Positions 1-12,400 of a stretch of DNA of 64,000 nt are shown here, in pieces; positions within the stretch are counted from its first letter, which is position 1, and the number at the start of each line of letters is the position of its first letter. The notes under the pieces are model-generated. The model ran no database searches. It was not told where the DNA came from and was given only the letters and a program-made list of their open reading frames with translations. Source of the stretch: Lycorma delicatula (lineage: Eukaryota > Arthropoda > Insecta > Hemiptera > Fulgoridae); NCBI RefSeq assembly GCF_047948215.1, contig NC_134455.1, forward strand, positions 349,430,491 through 349,494,490. Reading direction: 5' to 3'. The translations under genes were made by a program, and so were the position numbers.

Positions 1-179
1 ATAAGTATGAATCATTTAGAATGATATTTAGAAAATTAAATATTTTAATCTATGCATATGTTTATGAATGTGTAATCTTTTAACAAGAGATAACTACCAA
101 AAATTAAAAAAAAAACCACTACCGAAAAAAAAATTGCTGAAATAAATCTTGTTCTGGTTAGGTTCCATTGTGTTTTTGT

Positions 180-705
180 ATTATATTAGCAAATACCCGG
201 TTCTATTATTGAAATTGGAAGATTGATTGCGAAAATATAACATTTTTGAAAATAACTGTAATCTGTTAGATCGAGAGTGTACCTGATGGATGCAAAAGCC
301 TCCAACCTAACAAATACAATGTTTGAATTTTGAAAACCGGCACGATTGTTTGCAGAGATATTACTATAAGAGCAAGAGCGCCCCATTGCACCTTCGAGAA
401 CAGAACCCCAGAGGAACCCCGTTTGTTACCAGCTGATGGTGATGATTGGTTTAGACTCGCGCGAGCTGCTCGCATCACCTCACCACTCTAGCTTCATATG
501 CAGTCAGTTCCCATGGGAAGCCCATTATAATTAAACAGAAATTATCTAAATTTATTTAATATTATTTTATTTAACGTAAATTTAATTCTATTATTTTTAT
601 AATAGTATTCATTCAATTGATTCGAACCATTCAGTTCAAACCCAGTCACACAGTGATAGAGGTTCACAGTTCATTGATTAAATTAATTCATTAAAGTTTG
701 TGTTT
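180..705 (-). repeat. Dispersed repeat R1, copy 1 (matches 50852-51230)
   Basis: Read on the minus strand, this segment aligns by eye over several hundred bases with 50852-51230 on the plus strand. Shared landmarks are tgggtttgaactgaa, aatagaattaaattta, aaccaatcatcaccatca and ctcttataatatctctg-like blocks. Its short minus-strand ORFs show no protein family and are probably chance. The class is unknown; it could be an LTR or a LINE untranslated region. Confidence 0.6.
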
Positions 706-759
706 CAACCGACAAATCTCTACTACTACATATATTTTTATAAATATACATACATATTT

Positions 760-880
760 ATATAGCCTACGACACTCCCGGAAACATAAGGATTCCAACG
801 GGGGGTCATTGATCTAAGTCGGTTCTATCATTGAGCTGCTATAGTGGAACAAAAATATATTCATACATACACACTAAAAC
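760..880 (+). repeat. Dispersed repeat R2, copy 1 (matches 1495-1640)
   Basis: Shares with 1495-1640 the order tatagc...gacact, aaggattccaa, ggggtcat, atctaa, cggttc-like, ttgagctgcta and gtggaac, then acatacac and attgcactg/attacact. The conserved text (a ggtcat...ttgagctgct...ggaac core) resembles a retroelement 3' end. The class is not proven. Confidence 0.55.
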
Positions 881-1494
881 TATTGCACTGTTAAATAAAA
901 GAAAGGGATTAATAGTTAATATTTAGGAATAAAAATGTGGCGCAAAGTGGACCAGTGGTGGTGCACTGGACGGCTACACACGGCTCCCTCCACGACACTC
1001 TCCCGCTAGAAGCAGTCTGTTGTCAATTAATTTACAGATTTATTTTTTTTTAATTTTAAGTGTAGATTATTTTTATTTGTATTTGTATTTTTATTTATTT
1101 ATTATTACTTATTAATTTTATTAATAAAAGAAAGGTATTATTAGTTAATGATTAGCAGTAATAAGATGCTTCATCTTATTACTTCATCTTAACATCAACA
1201 CATAAGATCAAGAATAAAGAACATGTTTACATGATCAAACATACTGCCTGTCAAAAAATCACAAGATTTTTTCTTAAATGTTTATAAACAATAAATAACA
1301 ACAATAATAATAATTATAAAATAAATTAATAAATTTTACTACTGTAACTCTTTCATTCAATATCGTAGAAGATCTTAAAACACAACTATTTTCTACACAA
1401 ATAAATCAATACTGAAAATACTATCAATTATCCATTTAGAATCTTGTAAATGATTTTTTGTGGCCTTTTAGTTACAATTACACATACATATTAT

Positions 1495-1640
1495 TTATAT
1501 AGCATAGACACTTCCCATGTAAGGATTCCAATGTGGGGTCATACATCTAAATCAGTTCAGCCGTTGAGCTGCTAGGGTGGAACATACTTGTACGTACATA
1601 CACCCTAAAAACATTACACTCCTTTTTGGGCAGTTGTGTA
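1495..1640 (+). repeat. Dispersed repeat R2, copy 2
   Basis: Second copy of the repeat at 760-880. It runs slightly further and ends in cctttttgggcagttgtg, after which AT-rich unique-looking sequence resumes. Between the copies (880-1495) I see only AT-rich sequence and a short GC-richer patch at 935-1020 without an ORF. Confidence 0.55.
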
Positions 1641-2370
1641 AAAAGAATAGTCATTTATTCATAAAAAGTAACATCTATTTACCTACTTAAAAAAAAACAA
1701 CTGTTTTTGTGTAACTCAGCGGAATAATTAGGCTTTCAAAAAAAGGGGTCTGTTATCCTTTTGTTGACATTTTTGATAAATCACTGACTTTTTCTACTCG
1801 GCATTGTTTGCATCAATTGATTGCATTCTGCTTAACATATACTTAAGTATATGCTCAAATAATTCTCATTAATGCATTCTAAATTCTGAATTATTTTATA
1901 ATAATTTTTATTATAAAAAATTTTAAAAAACAGTTTACCAAATTCCACTTTAATTTTCTCTGTTAATCTGTAATTAATTTTCAGATCTGTTCTTCATGAA
2001 TTTCTTACAAGATTAACATCGGTTTGAATTTGAAAATTCATTTATAGATACTGGTTATAGAGAAAATCATTATAAAAATCTGATGAAAATTAATGTTTAT
2101 TTGAGGTATATATATGTAATTTACTTCAATATTAATTAAAATAATTGTGTTTTGAGATCTGGATATTTGAGTTCAATACCGGTCCCCATACCAATTTTAT
2201 AAAAATCTACTAAATAATTTTTGCATAATGAATTTGTTAATTAAGGGTGTATTGTAATTATACTTTGTTTTCTAAGCATATATTGCAACCTCATGTGAAA
2301 CAAAAAAAATGTGTAGCAAGGTGCTAAGCAATAGATTTATGTACTTATTTGGCTTAGAACCTACAGATAA
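1641..2370. other. AT-rich intergenic sequence, nothing recognised
   Basis: No ORF of coding character, no clear inverted or direct repeat longer than background. It lies 3' of the OATP gene. Confidence 0.5.
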
Positions 2371-2377
2371 AATGATC

Positions 2378-2602
2378 TAATTGAGAATGAGATTTTACAA
2401 AGTTTATTGCAATTTTTTTTAAAAAATAAATATTCCGGTAAGATTCTCAATTAAAGGTCCTACTTCCTAACTCAAACTTGGCCAGTCTCTGAGTGAAGTA
2501 TTTATACATTTAGACTGTTTTTAAAAAAAATTGTTCACTTTCTATTTCAACTTTATAAAATGGTACAGTACAGATTTTAGTGAATAACATTTTTTTCTGA
2601 CT
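2378..2602 (+). repeat. Dispersed repeat R3, copy 1 (matches 5706-5932)
   Basis: About 220 bases repeated 3.3 kb away with few changes. Shared blocks: gagaatgagatt, acaaagtttatt, aaaggtcctacttc, tgagtgaagtattta, catttagactgttttta and actttataaaatggtac. No coding potential. It is probably part of a non-autonomous element whose ends I cannot define. Confidence 0.8.
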
Positions 2603-2639
2603 CCCATTTGTCACTACATATGAGAGAAGCAATTGCATT

Positions 2640-3560
2640 CAATCTTTCTATGTAACTCTCTCCATAAAGGAAACATATTACCCCCTCCACCAAACTGGAG
2701 CCCCATCAGGTTCATCCCTGCTAAACCAAAAGGCATTGGCACCGAAAGGCCTTCAGAGAAGAGATTGAAAAGGAATTATGCCAGGAGGAGGATATAAAAT
2801 TCTGCAGCTCTCCCAAGGATAAACCATAGCAAACATTTGGAAATATCCATCATCCCAACCCCATAGGGGGAAGACACCCACTTTGTGACATTAACAGTCG
2901 CCACACCACCCCCTCCGTTCCAAGCCCTGAGAGGCTTTACCAGAGGTCGGCTTTAGACCCTCTAACTGATTACATCTCACAGTCATCAGCCAGGCCTTGG
3001 TCGGGATGCCCCTGATGTAAATGCCTCAGCAGACATTTGCATCAGTAAAATACAAACCAAATTTCGCCTTCATGTAGGCCTCAGACAGACATCTTCACAT
3101 TAAACATAACATGATTCCCTCAAAGTAACTGACCGAAACCATGGAAGCGCGAACCCTGCACCTAGTCCAGATTTGAAAGCACCATTTGTGACTGTACATG
3201 CCTCAGAAACAAACGAGTTTAAAGTTAAATCAGTGCTACACTCATACCAATTAAAATTATGTCTTACGCAACATAGAGATTCAGACCTACTCTCAATTAA
3301 GTCGACCAATTTAGGTCACTTAACAAGGGGAATGCACCTTCATTCCGGTCTGTGCAGGAGCTGGGGACAAACCCCACACCCTCACCTGGCCCCATCATGG
3401 TGTCTCGTGTGGCATTATCAAGTCACAATCGGAGGGAAGCCACACCTCTGGTTGCACAGGTTAACATACCCCGCCGGTGTGGCCACCCCCATCAGCGGAA
3501 GCCCCAAAGCGAATCACAAATAATACCAGTATAACTGTACCACAATGCCAATGCGCCTAC
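2640..3560. repeat. GC-richer island, probable unidentified mobile element
   Basis: Base composition switches abruptly to a C-rich, near-balanced sequence (for example ccaccccctccgttccaagc) between AT-rich flanks. Overlapping short plus and minus ORFs (such as 3173-3523) lack any recognisable domain and low-complexity features argue against a gene. The most likely explanation is an inserted element or an untranslated region of one, but no terminal repeats were found. Confidence 0.4.
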
Positions 3561-3783
3561 CTCCAACCAATTCAATGCCTAAGACGGTACCCTTATATCC
3601 ATCATCTAAAAGGTTTGGAATGCAATGTCAAATTCTATCCATTAAAAACAAATAAATTTAACATGTACTTGTCAGTAAAAATAAATACCAGCCATTTAAT
3701 TAGAAAAATCAAACAGCAAGGGACAAATGTTCAGGCTCTGTGATAATTAGTGCAGTAGAACATCCCAGTCATACTAGCAATCT

Positions 3784-3908
3784 GATCCAGTGGATCGGAT
3801 CACAAATATTACATTTATCGCAAGTGTAATAATAAGTATTTGATACAAGCTATCAAATACTGTGTCAATTCCTTGACCATAAGTAAAAGTTGGTTACCAG
3901 TACTTATG
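3784..3908. repeat. Run of four consecutive stem-loops
   Basis: Four perfect inverted repeats follow one another: 3784-3788/3792-3796 (5 bp), 3807-3813/3825-3831 (7 bp), agtatttgat at 3835-3844 with 3852-3861 (10 bp, 7-base loop) and cataagta at 3878-3885 with 3901-3908 (8 bp). It lies just past the GC-richer island and may be its structured end. Confidence 0.6.
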
Positions 3909-3909
3909 T

Positions 3910-5165
3910 ATAGTTTTAAACATTTGATTTATGTTTCTCAGAATAAAATATACTTAATGTACTATATGAAAATAATGCAGATTTTTTTTTTGTACTGAAT
4001 GAATTGTATAAGACCATTAAATTAAAAAAAACTGCTATAATCTGTTATCAAAATATTATTAATAAATAACATGCTCAATTAAGATCATAGAAAGAAGCTT
4101 GTGTTTATTGCCTACTGTACTATTGGCTCTCGGCGTGATATTGTACATAACCATTTATAATTAAATCTGACAATAGAAAATACAATTTAAAGTCTGAATC
4201 TTGATATTGATAATACCGAAGATAAAAAAATTAAAAGCTGTTAAGAATGACTATAATATTGTTTTGAGAAGATTGAGGGTCTGGGATTGGGTAGCGATTA
4301 CAAGGAAAAAATAATAAAACACATCGTCATTCAAGTGGCAATCCAAAGTTGTATACATTTTATTAACACCACACAGTTTTACATTCAACAAACAATATTA
4401 ATAAACAATTCAAAATTACAATCCAATTTAGATTCATGTAAATGTAGTTTAATCGTTAAAAATAATATTAAAGAAAGGCCATTACCAGTCAGTAACAAAA
4501 ACAGATAGTACACAAAAAAAATATAAAAAAGATTAAGAGATAATAACACCAAAAACAATTTAACATGATTATAGCTGAGATCTGTTTGCGATAAACAGTA
4601 TTAGAGCCATAACTGCAAGGTAAAAACATATTTATTGAAAAACAATCCTTGTAATCATGCCAATACAATAAATAAACATTAACAGTTCCAATTCAGTTTT
4701 TACATTTTTCTAAAACAAAAACATCAGTCACTAAAAACAAAGATTTAATAGGCTTGATTTTCCCACCAAAAACTGAACAAATATACTTAATTAAAAAATC
4801 CATCTGAGCTAATTTTCATTTCATGTTATACTGCTGCAGGGAGGGGTGAGTGTTCTGGTTTGAGCTTATGGAGAAGCTGAAGGTTGCTAGCTCAGACAGA
4901 AATTATTTTGTAACTTGTCATAAAATAAATTTTGTTGTAATCTCTTGCAAAATTCAATATCATACACAGTTCTTTATTCTAAGATTCTTTCTTTAAAACA
5001 AGTGTTAAAAAGTTTATTTATTTCAAAAATGTATTAATTTTTAATTAAATGCCTTAAAAAGTCGCTAGATGAATTTTGATAAATCAGAAAATCATTGAAT
5101 GCAACACTCTAAACCAGTAAATAAAAATCTAAAACTAGATGTACATTTCAATTGTTAAAAAATAA
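3910..5165. other. AT-rich sequence, nothing recognised
   Basis: Unremarkable AT-rich DNA; one 73-codon plus ORF at 4287-4508 has no family resemblance and amino-acid composition expected of chance. Confidence 0.5.
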
Positions 5166-5169
5166 TCTT

Positions 5170-5665
5170 TAATTATAATAATTTATAAAAAACACTTACC
5201 AACAACTTTTTTTATATGAGTTCAAGTACTTTAGGATACCAAATCCTTCTTCAGGAACTCAAAAACTTTTATATTATTCTTAAAATAAAAAACTAATACC
5301 TGTTCATCATATGTAAGTTATGTAAAATGTAAAAATGTACAACAGTGGTCGTCATGTTTTAAAAAATTATGTCGACTTAGCGTCCAGTCACAATAAAAGT
5401 TTCCACCATTATAATAATGGTGGAAACCAACCAACATGATGGATGTAAGTCAACATAATTTTTTGAAATGTGATGACCACTGTTATGCATTTTTACATTT
5501 TGCTTAATGACTTACATGCAATGAATGAATTTTAGTTTTTTATTTTAAGAATAATATAAAAGTTTTTTGAGTTCCTGAAGATGGATTTGGTATCTGAAAG
5601 TACTTGAAAACATAAAAAAGTTGTTAGTAAGTGGTTTTTGTAAATTGTTATTATTGTATAATCAT
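5170..5665. mobile_element. Palindromic MITE / fold-back element
   Basis: An almost complete palindrome of about 0.5 kb. The arms read outward from a perfect hairpin core (tttccaccattat / ataatggtggaaa around 5413). Outer arms match: cacttaccaacaac-type at 5203 pairs with gttgttagtaagtg at 5622, and ttcaagtacttt at 5221 pairs with its complement near 5600. Non-coding. No clear target duplication could be fixed, so the superfamily is unknown. Confidence 0.8.
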
Positions 5666-5705
5666 ACCAGTGGGGAATGTTTGTTAATTTTATTATAAAT
5701 TATCT

Positions 5706-5932
5706 TTAATGAGAATGAGATTATACAAAGTTTATTATAATTTTTTTTTTAAATCAATATTCTGGTAAGATTCTCAGTTAAAGGTCCTACTTCTTTTTCA
5801 AACTTGGTAAGTCTCCGAGTGAAGTATTTAAGTCATTTAGACTGTTTTTAAGAAAATTCTTCATTTCTATTTTAACTTTATAAAATGGTACTGTACAGAT
5901 TTTAGTAAATAAAATTTGTTTTCTGATTGATA
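5706..5932 (+). repeat. Dispersed repeat R3, copy 2
   Basis: Second copy of the repeat at 2378-2602, directly downstream of the palindromic MITE. The adjacency of a shared repeat and a MITE may reflect a larger compound element. It carries its own set of substitutions and single-base indels relative to copy 1. Confidence 0.8.
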
Positions 5933-5949
5933 CATAATAATACATATGC

Positions 5950-6060
5950 AACTCCATGGATAAAAAAAGGAACTTCTCTAATATTTCTCTTGACTATCAA
6001 AGGAAACTATGGTAAAACCTTGATCAGACCAGCATTAAAAAATATACTGTTAATTATAAA
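5950..6060 (-). repeat. Dispersed repeat R4, minus-strand copy
   Basis: On the minus strand it shows the R4 core (ctggtctgatcaaggttttaccatag-like, read in two blocks), which is also seen at 11460-11580, 14930-15200, 38430-38710 and 41370-41700. Confidence 0.5.
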
Positions 6061-6299
6061 ATGAAAAATAGACGTGATTAAAGTTATTATTAATTAATTA
6101 AAATATAAACAATGAAGTACTATGTACTGTTACTTTGTTGAACAGAAGTGGATAAATTTTTAATTTTTAAGAATGCGTGAACTATTCTTTTAGGAAAGAT
6201 TGTACATTCATAAACATAAACATACGGATAAATTAAGGATGGAGCCAAGTCAGAACTATATGAGGGAGGGATGAGGTAATGAGATTTAATATTATCTCA

Positions 6300-6850
6300 A
6301 ATTAAAAATTGCATCTTCCTGAGTTTGTTTAGTTACCTGAACTGTGTGAGGCTGAGCATTATCATGAAGCAGAATGCCTTTGCACTGAGATCTAGTGTGT
6401 TTTTTCTACCCTGCTGGCTTCTCTTTGTGAAGAAGCATGTCACAGCAGTGTGTGCTGTTTATTTTCCATTGGTCTTCTAAATAAAAAAAAACAAAAACTG
6501 AGCCTTTTGGACCCAAAAGACTGTCATCATGATTTTTCTTGCAGTGGTTGGTTTTGGAGTTTTTTCTTGACAGATGAACTCATGTGCTTCATTATTCCAG
6601 TTGGTTCTAGTTCTTTCACTTGTGTCCTTTTGATTCCGGCTCCAGGCAGTACTTGTCAGTCACTAAAGTTTGACCACCTTTAAACTTTTCTATCCACTTA
6701 TAAAAATGTCTGTGATTTGAACAGCTTTGTCCATATTGTTTGGTTATATAAGAGTAAATGCAAATTGGTTTTTACCTTCAGCAAGCAAAAAACAGATCAT
6801 TACATGCTGTTCAACTAATTTGCTAACTTCAAGAGGACTCACAATAGTAA
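6300..6850 (-). pseudogene. mariner transposase relic
   Basis: Minus-strand translation in several frames gives mariner features in order: helix-turn-helix remnants near 6840-6680 (ICFLLAEGK, then KQYGQSCSNHRHFYKW and IEKFKGG), the MMTVFWVQKA block near 6520, and the second catalytic block GILLHDNAQPHTVQVT near 6370. Many stops and frameshifts; the C-terminal third is missing. It lies 3' of the OATP gene and is long dead. Confidence 0.8.
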
Positions 6851-7645
6851 AATGGGGTTTTGAGGTTATAAGCAAAACAGTGTTACCAAACAGCTGATCA
6901 AAGGTCATCACAGGGTTACCAATTTGCTGATCTGAAAATACTGTAGCTGTTTTACCAACTGCTTTTCCTCCATAGCTATTTTTGTTTTTAATTACTGAAT
7001 GACCCTTGTACATTCAGTTCAGTGAAGAAAGCAACAGGAAACTACTTCTTCATTTTCACTTTTCTAGTCTGATATAACATCTAGTCTGGCTAAAGTCAGG
7101 TTATACACGTGATTGGTTATACTGATATTCTGGATAACGGGATGTAGCACTTAAAATACAAAATAGAACTATGTCTGCTCTTCTTTGTGTTTTGATGACT
7201 GTCAATTATCTTTTATCACCACCTACTTATCTGATTCCTGATTGTTAAATAATGTCAAAATTGATTTATGAGTATCCTTTATGTGATAATTTGTACTTTT
7301 TACCAAGAGATCTTTTGTGACTATATATTTTTTGTGTAAATTTTTGTCTGATAATGATTTCATTTCTAATTTACTCAGTGATTGCCAATATTGCCTCAGT
7401 AATACTACTCTTCAGTTTAATTATTCACAATTTAATATTTAAATGTATTCTTCTGTTAATATTCTTTCTCTTGTCTTCTAACCACTCTTCTTTTTAAATC
7501 TATAATTTAGTGACATCCCCAGTTTTGAACAAAATATGATTAGCCATACATTTTTTTACTTCTACTCTTTTCTGTTAGATTACAGTATATTAATTTTCAC
7601 TATACTGAATTTTTTTTGTTAAAGGAAAATATTTTAAAATTTATG

Positions 7646-7750
<105 letters not shown>

Positions 7751-7879
7751 AGAAGAGACTTAAAAAATGGTTTCACATTGTAAATCTATAGTTGAAAACT
7801 AAAACTGTTAGTCATACATTAATCCAGATGAACATACAAAAAGAGCTAGATGGTAAAAAAAATAGGCTGATTTAAATGT

Positions 7880-8790
7880 GGTCGTACATCCATTTAAGAT
7901 GAACATTCAGGACACTGAAAAACTGCTACGAACAATGAAATTGTCGCAAAAAATTCATAATGCTGATTTATATGATAGTTGATTGAAGGTACATGAGCTT
8001 GCTGACATTGCATATATCTCAATAGACTGTGTCCACTGCATTTTAAATGATGTTTTGAGTTTGAAAAAGCTTTTCACTTGATGTGTGCTGCTTTTGTTAA
8101 CAGACCAAAAACCAAAAACACATTCAATTAAACACTTCTTGAGGTACTATTTCTTGTGGTGTGCTTTTACTTATTTTAATACGATTCTGCTAAGTTTCTT
8201 TGATGTTTTATAACAGTAGATGGAGCACAGATCAGGGACCAAGAACAGTTTAAACAGTAGGGGGTGGAAGGAGGTGAAACTGTGCCAAAGAAAGCAAAAC
8301 TGGTTTTTTCTTAAGAAAAAGTCATGGCTATAGTTTTTTGGGATTCTCATGGTGTGGTGCTCATAGATTACGTGGAAAAAGAACTAAGCTTCACTACTGG
8401 ACTGATTGAGAGCTGTTGTTTAGGCCAAATTCAGGTGCTTCTTTTTGACTCATCTGGCCAAGAGAAAGTGCTCTTTAATTATAATGCGCCTGCACACACA
8501 TTTCGGGTGCAAATCTTCACAACGTAGGTTTTGAATTGCTTTCTCATTTATATTCACCAGCTGTGTCTCCCAGCAACTACTTTCTCTTCCCAAACCTGAA
8601 AAAATGGCTGGATGAAGATTTACTTCAAATGATGAGGTCAAAACTGAGAAAACCTTATCTTGTAGAATTGGATAAATTGCATTATATGGAGGGTATGAAA
8701 AAGTTGGAAAGTCGTTGGTTTAAAACATTGGTTGTATCAAAACATGTAAGATAAGTTGAAAAATAAAAAAGAATTCTGAAAAATCTTGCA
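7880..8790 (+). pseudogene. mariner transposase relic
   Basis: Plus-strand fragments in shifting frames: ELADIAYISIDCVHCILND (helix-turn-helix region, about 7990), MAIVFWDSHGVVLIDYVEK (8324), YNAPAHT (8480, second catalytic block), then SPAVSPSNYFLFPNLKKWLD (about 8560-8620) and the C-terminal ELDKLHYMEGMKKLESRWFK to about 8740. The normal DN of HDNAPAH is changed to YN, and SPDLAPSDY to SPAVSPSNY, so catalytic Asp residues are lost. A different mariner lineage from the minus-strand relic at 6300. Confidence 0.85.
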
Positions 8791-9004
8791 TTTTCCTTGT
8801 CAGACTGAAAACTTTGTGATGACCTTCGTACACATATATAACAGTATTATTGGAACCCACTATAGTGTTTCTTTAGTCAGATAACTACTCAGAATTTTTT
8901 CATAAAATAATTAAAATTTAACTTTCATAAAGGTTTAATTCTGTAATAAAAAATGTAGAATATATACATTAAAAGAATTTTGAATATTATAATTATCAGT
9001 TCTT

Positions 9005-9030
9005 AAAAAAAAAAAAAAAAAAAAAAAAAA
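9005..9030. repeat. Poly-A tract (26 bases)
   Basis: Uninterrupted A run between the mariner relic and the OATP 3' end. It could be a retroposon tail, but no body was recognised next to it. Confidence 0.8.
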
Positions 9031-9189
9031 CAAATTGAAAATTGATATATGTAATTGCAAACTTCTGTACAAAATATTTTTTTTTATTATTTTAATATTA
9101 ATGACAAAACTATCTGACATAATTGAAATTTGGAAAAGATGTCTGAAATTATAAAATAAAATAGCAATTTAAAAATAAATTACATTAAT

Positions 9190-9195
9190 TTTATT
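9190..9195 (-). promoter_or_regulatory. Candidate polyadenylation signal of the OATP gene
   Basis: AATAAA read on the minus strand, starting about 6 bases after the OATP stop. It is the first canonical hexamer downstream, but it would give a very short 3' UTR, and in such AT-rich DNA the hexamer is common. A more distal site is equally possible. Confidence 0.3.
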
Positions 9196-9201
9196 AACAA
9201 T

Positions 9202-9413
9202 TTAATGGTCAACAATGTCAGATTTCTTTAGTGTTACAGGAGATTGGCACGCTCTAAGAACTAACAATTCATCCAATTCTTCATCTGCTTTCTTTTCTCC
9301 AGGTTGTATTTCTTTTTGCCCTTTCTTTTTGTTGATGTCATCATCATAAAGTTTCAAACCCTTGGCGTAATAACAAACTCCAAGATCAAGGAATGCAGCT
9401 ATGAGCAAAAATG
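9202..9413 (-). CDS. OATP exon L: TM12, cytoplasmic tail and stop
   Basis: Residues 590-659 and TAA. TM12 is about [18 protein letters not shown], followed by a charged cytoplasmic tail ([15 protein letters not shown], then [12 protein letters not shown]) ending SDIVDH. The end resembles a C-terminal PDZ-type ligand only loosely (I/V-x-x-H), so I do not claim one. An AATAAA on the minus strand begins about 6 bases past the stop codon. Confidence 0.94.
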
Positions 9414-12400
9414 CTAAAAAAAAAATTAATTAAAAAAGATAGTTTCATTTTAGTTCTGAAAAAATAAACTTTTAATAAAGAATTAATTTGGGGCACAATG
9501 AAACTTTGAGAATATGAAATTGTTTGATTTGGAATGAAATTTAAGAAACTGAAAAATCCCAAATGTCAGATAGGTGTTGTTTTTTAATTATGGATTTGAG
9601 TCAAAAAATGTTTTATTTTTTTATTTTTTGAGAATTATGGTTATTAGACTACAAAGACATCTAAATCCTAGGTAATCCACTTTTTTGAAAAAACTAGATC
9701 ATATTCCTGAGAAGATCTTTTTTTGTAGCCACATTCTGTGACCAAAACTGAGAGTCATAGCCCTTTGAAGTGTTACCTCATTTTAACTTTTTGAAAACAG
9801 TCTCATTTTTACAATAGCTCTATTAAGAAAGGCTTGTGTCAAAAAATATTCTAAGTAAAATTCTAAGGCTTCCAATTCTTCAAATGTTTGCTTTTTTTGT
9901 AGATTCCATATGACGGAGAATTTAAGGAAATACAAAAATAAGTCGCAATCCTCAAAAAAAGACTTTCTTAGTTCCAGTCATTTCTAATAACTTTAAAAAA
10001 AATGGCAGGGTTGCACAATTTTCCCAGCTTTGCCTTGGCAAATTTTTATTTCAGATTCGCAAAAGGGTTTTAAAATATTGATGAATTAATTATCCCTTTG
10101 AAAGTATAATTCAGAAAAAGATCAAATATTTAGGGGAAAAATTTGGCAGTATTTCAGTCCCCTTGATCAAATTATGTTTTTAATTTAAAATTTTTACAGT
10201 AATAAAAGTATAACTGAAAAAAAGATTTTTAGTAAAAAAAACTGGGTATAAAGTTGATCCCCTTGAGTGAATGATGTTTAATCATCAAAATTATACTGCA
10301 TTTACAGAATAATATAAAAAAAGTCCAAATATATAAAAATTAAAAAAAAATGTTTTAAGTACAGGTTCAATTCTGCTGTTTTGTTTTTGGGGACCTTAAA
10401 AGTTTGTTTATAGGAACAATTATTTACTTCAATAATGTCTGATTTGTTGCAGCGTTGTTCAACAAGGCTAAAATAATTATAATTTACTAAAAAAAATTTG
10501 ATTATCATGATATGCCCATATCTGATGTAGTCAAAAATGAGGTTAAAGTTGGGATATAATACAGCCAAATATCTGTGTCAAGTTTCAAATTTTTGGATCA
10601 ACAAGTTCATGAGATATGAGGCAAAAATTAAGCTACTGCTGGAAAACTGATTGGAGAAAACAACAATGTGAATGAATAATCAATGATGATAAAGAAATTA
10701 TTATCAGGATCTATTAAGACAGATTATGAGAGGTTTTAACTTCAAAGAATATTATCTAATTTGAGATTTTTACTTTGTGAATAAACTTAACATCTGAGAG
10801 GAAGTGAACCACCTTCAGCAACCAATATACCTCTTCCCACCATGAAGAGAGTATATAATCATCCTCCACTAATCTAGGGCTTCCATACCATATCTCTAGA
10901 TCAGCAATGAATTGTCTTGAGAGGATTGATTGGTAGCAGGGAATAAGGCTACTTTGCATCTCTTCTAACTGACCCGAATATGCTCATATTAATTTTACTG
11001 ACCTGGTTACCTAGAGATGGTTCGAAACCATTAATCTTACCATGCATCAAATTAAACTTTATAAATATCTGACATAATAAATTATACAACTGCCACTCGT
11101 TAAGAATCACCCAGCAGTATAGAGCAAATGTCCAGGCTCTAAGAGACATGTGGGAATAAATGCAGCACCTTGATACATTTGAATTCAATTCCATTTCTTT
11201 TTTTTTACAAATTCAAGAAACAGTTTGTAAAGCTTCAGTGAAATTCATTAAAATATTCAAAATGTATCACCTCATAAATTCATAAATATAAATTAGGAAT
11301 TAAATATAAAGTAGCTTAATTGAGACAATCATATACTATTATTTATGTTTTATACCTACTAATGAAGCTTACTTGTAGTAGAGAGTCTTCTCAAAACGAT
11401 TAAATACTTGAATTTATGTTAGAAAATATTACAGAATAAAAAATAAAACAGAACTCATTACAAAGCACTGTAATTTGAAAATAATGACTTAGTTTGCAAG
11501 TTTTACCATGGTTTCCCTTGTCATAAGGGAAGTAAGCACATTTTTTACCATTCCTGATATGATCTGTAAAATATATCAATATTTGTTGATCAGAATAATA
11601 GATTTATTTATTTGCAAATAGCTGTTGTAGATTTTCAGTGTTTGTTATTGTAGGGTTTTATTTTGGTGAAACAAAGCAATTTTTTTTCATTTTATCAGAA
11701 AGTTGATAAATCTGTATATGTCAGCACTTTTTGTGAATTAAATTCTAATTATTATAATTATAGGTTAATGTGAATATATATTATTATTACTTACTACTAG
11801 CAGTCACATTCAAATTAAAACGAAGCCTTTTCCCATCATATAACCAGCAATTACCTTGTTTACCACAAGTCTGTCCCCATACAAGACAAACGCTGTCTGA
11901 AAAAAAATCAGTTAATCATAATATTATGGTAAAAAATATTTAAGATGCTTTGTTTTTAAATTATTCATGCAAAACCACGTTACGATTATATGTACAATGT
12001 TATAAAAGTTAAAATATAGTCTTAGGAAATTTACTAGTAAATTTATTAGCTTTTTATTTATTGGGAACCCTATTACAAAGGTGTTTAAAAATTCTGCTTT
12101 TAATGTTCATAAAAAATAAATGTATATATTCATAATTATTTTTTCAGCTTCCAAAAACAACTTAACATTTATTACTCGATATAAAACAATTGTTTTGTTA
12201 GTATTTTGCTTTTTATATCTATAAATTAATTTTTTTATTTGTGGATTAAAAGAGAAGATATCATCTTTGTTCCCTGAAGAGACCAAATAAGGTTTTAAAT
12301 AAAGTCTAAATAAGACGTCTTGTCATTAGGAATTGTGAAAAATGGTGAGAGGGAAATCCTTTATTTTATCTGTGAAATGACCCCCCAAAATGCTTCAGAT

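Noticed and set aside
186..478. Hydrophobic minus ORFs as a small membrane protein gene
   Set aside because: The same DNA recurs at 50852-51230 without an open frame, so it is a repeat.
3173..3523. 116-codon plus ORF in the GC-richer island
   Set aside because: Overlaps other open frames in the same block, no recognisable motif; GC-rich DNA gives chance ORFs.
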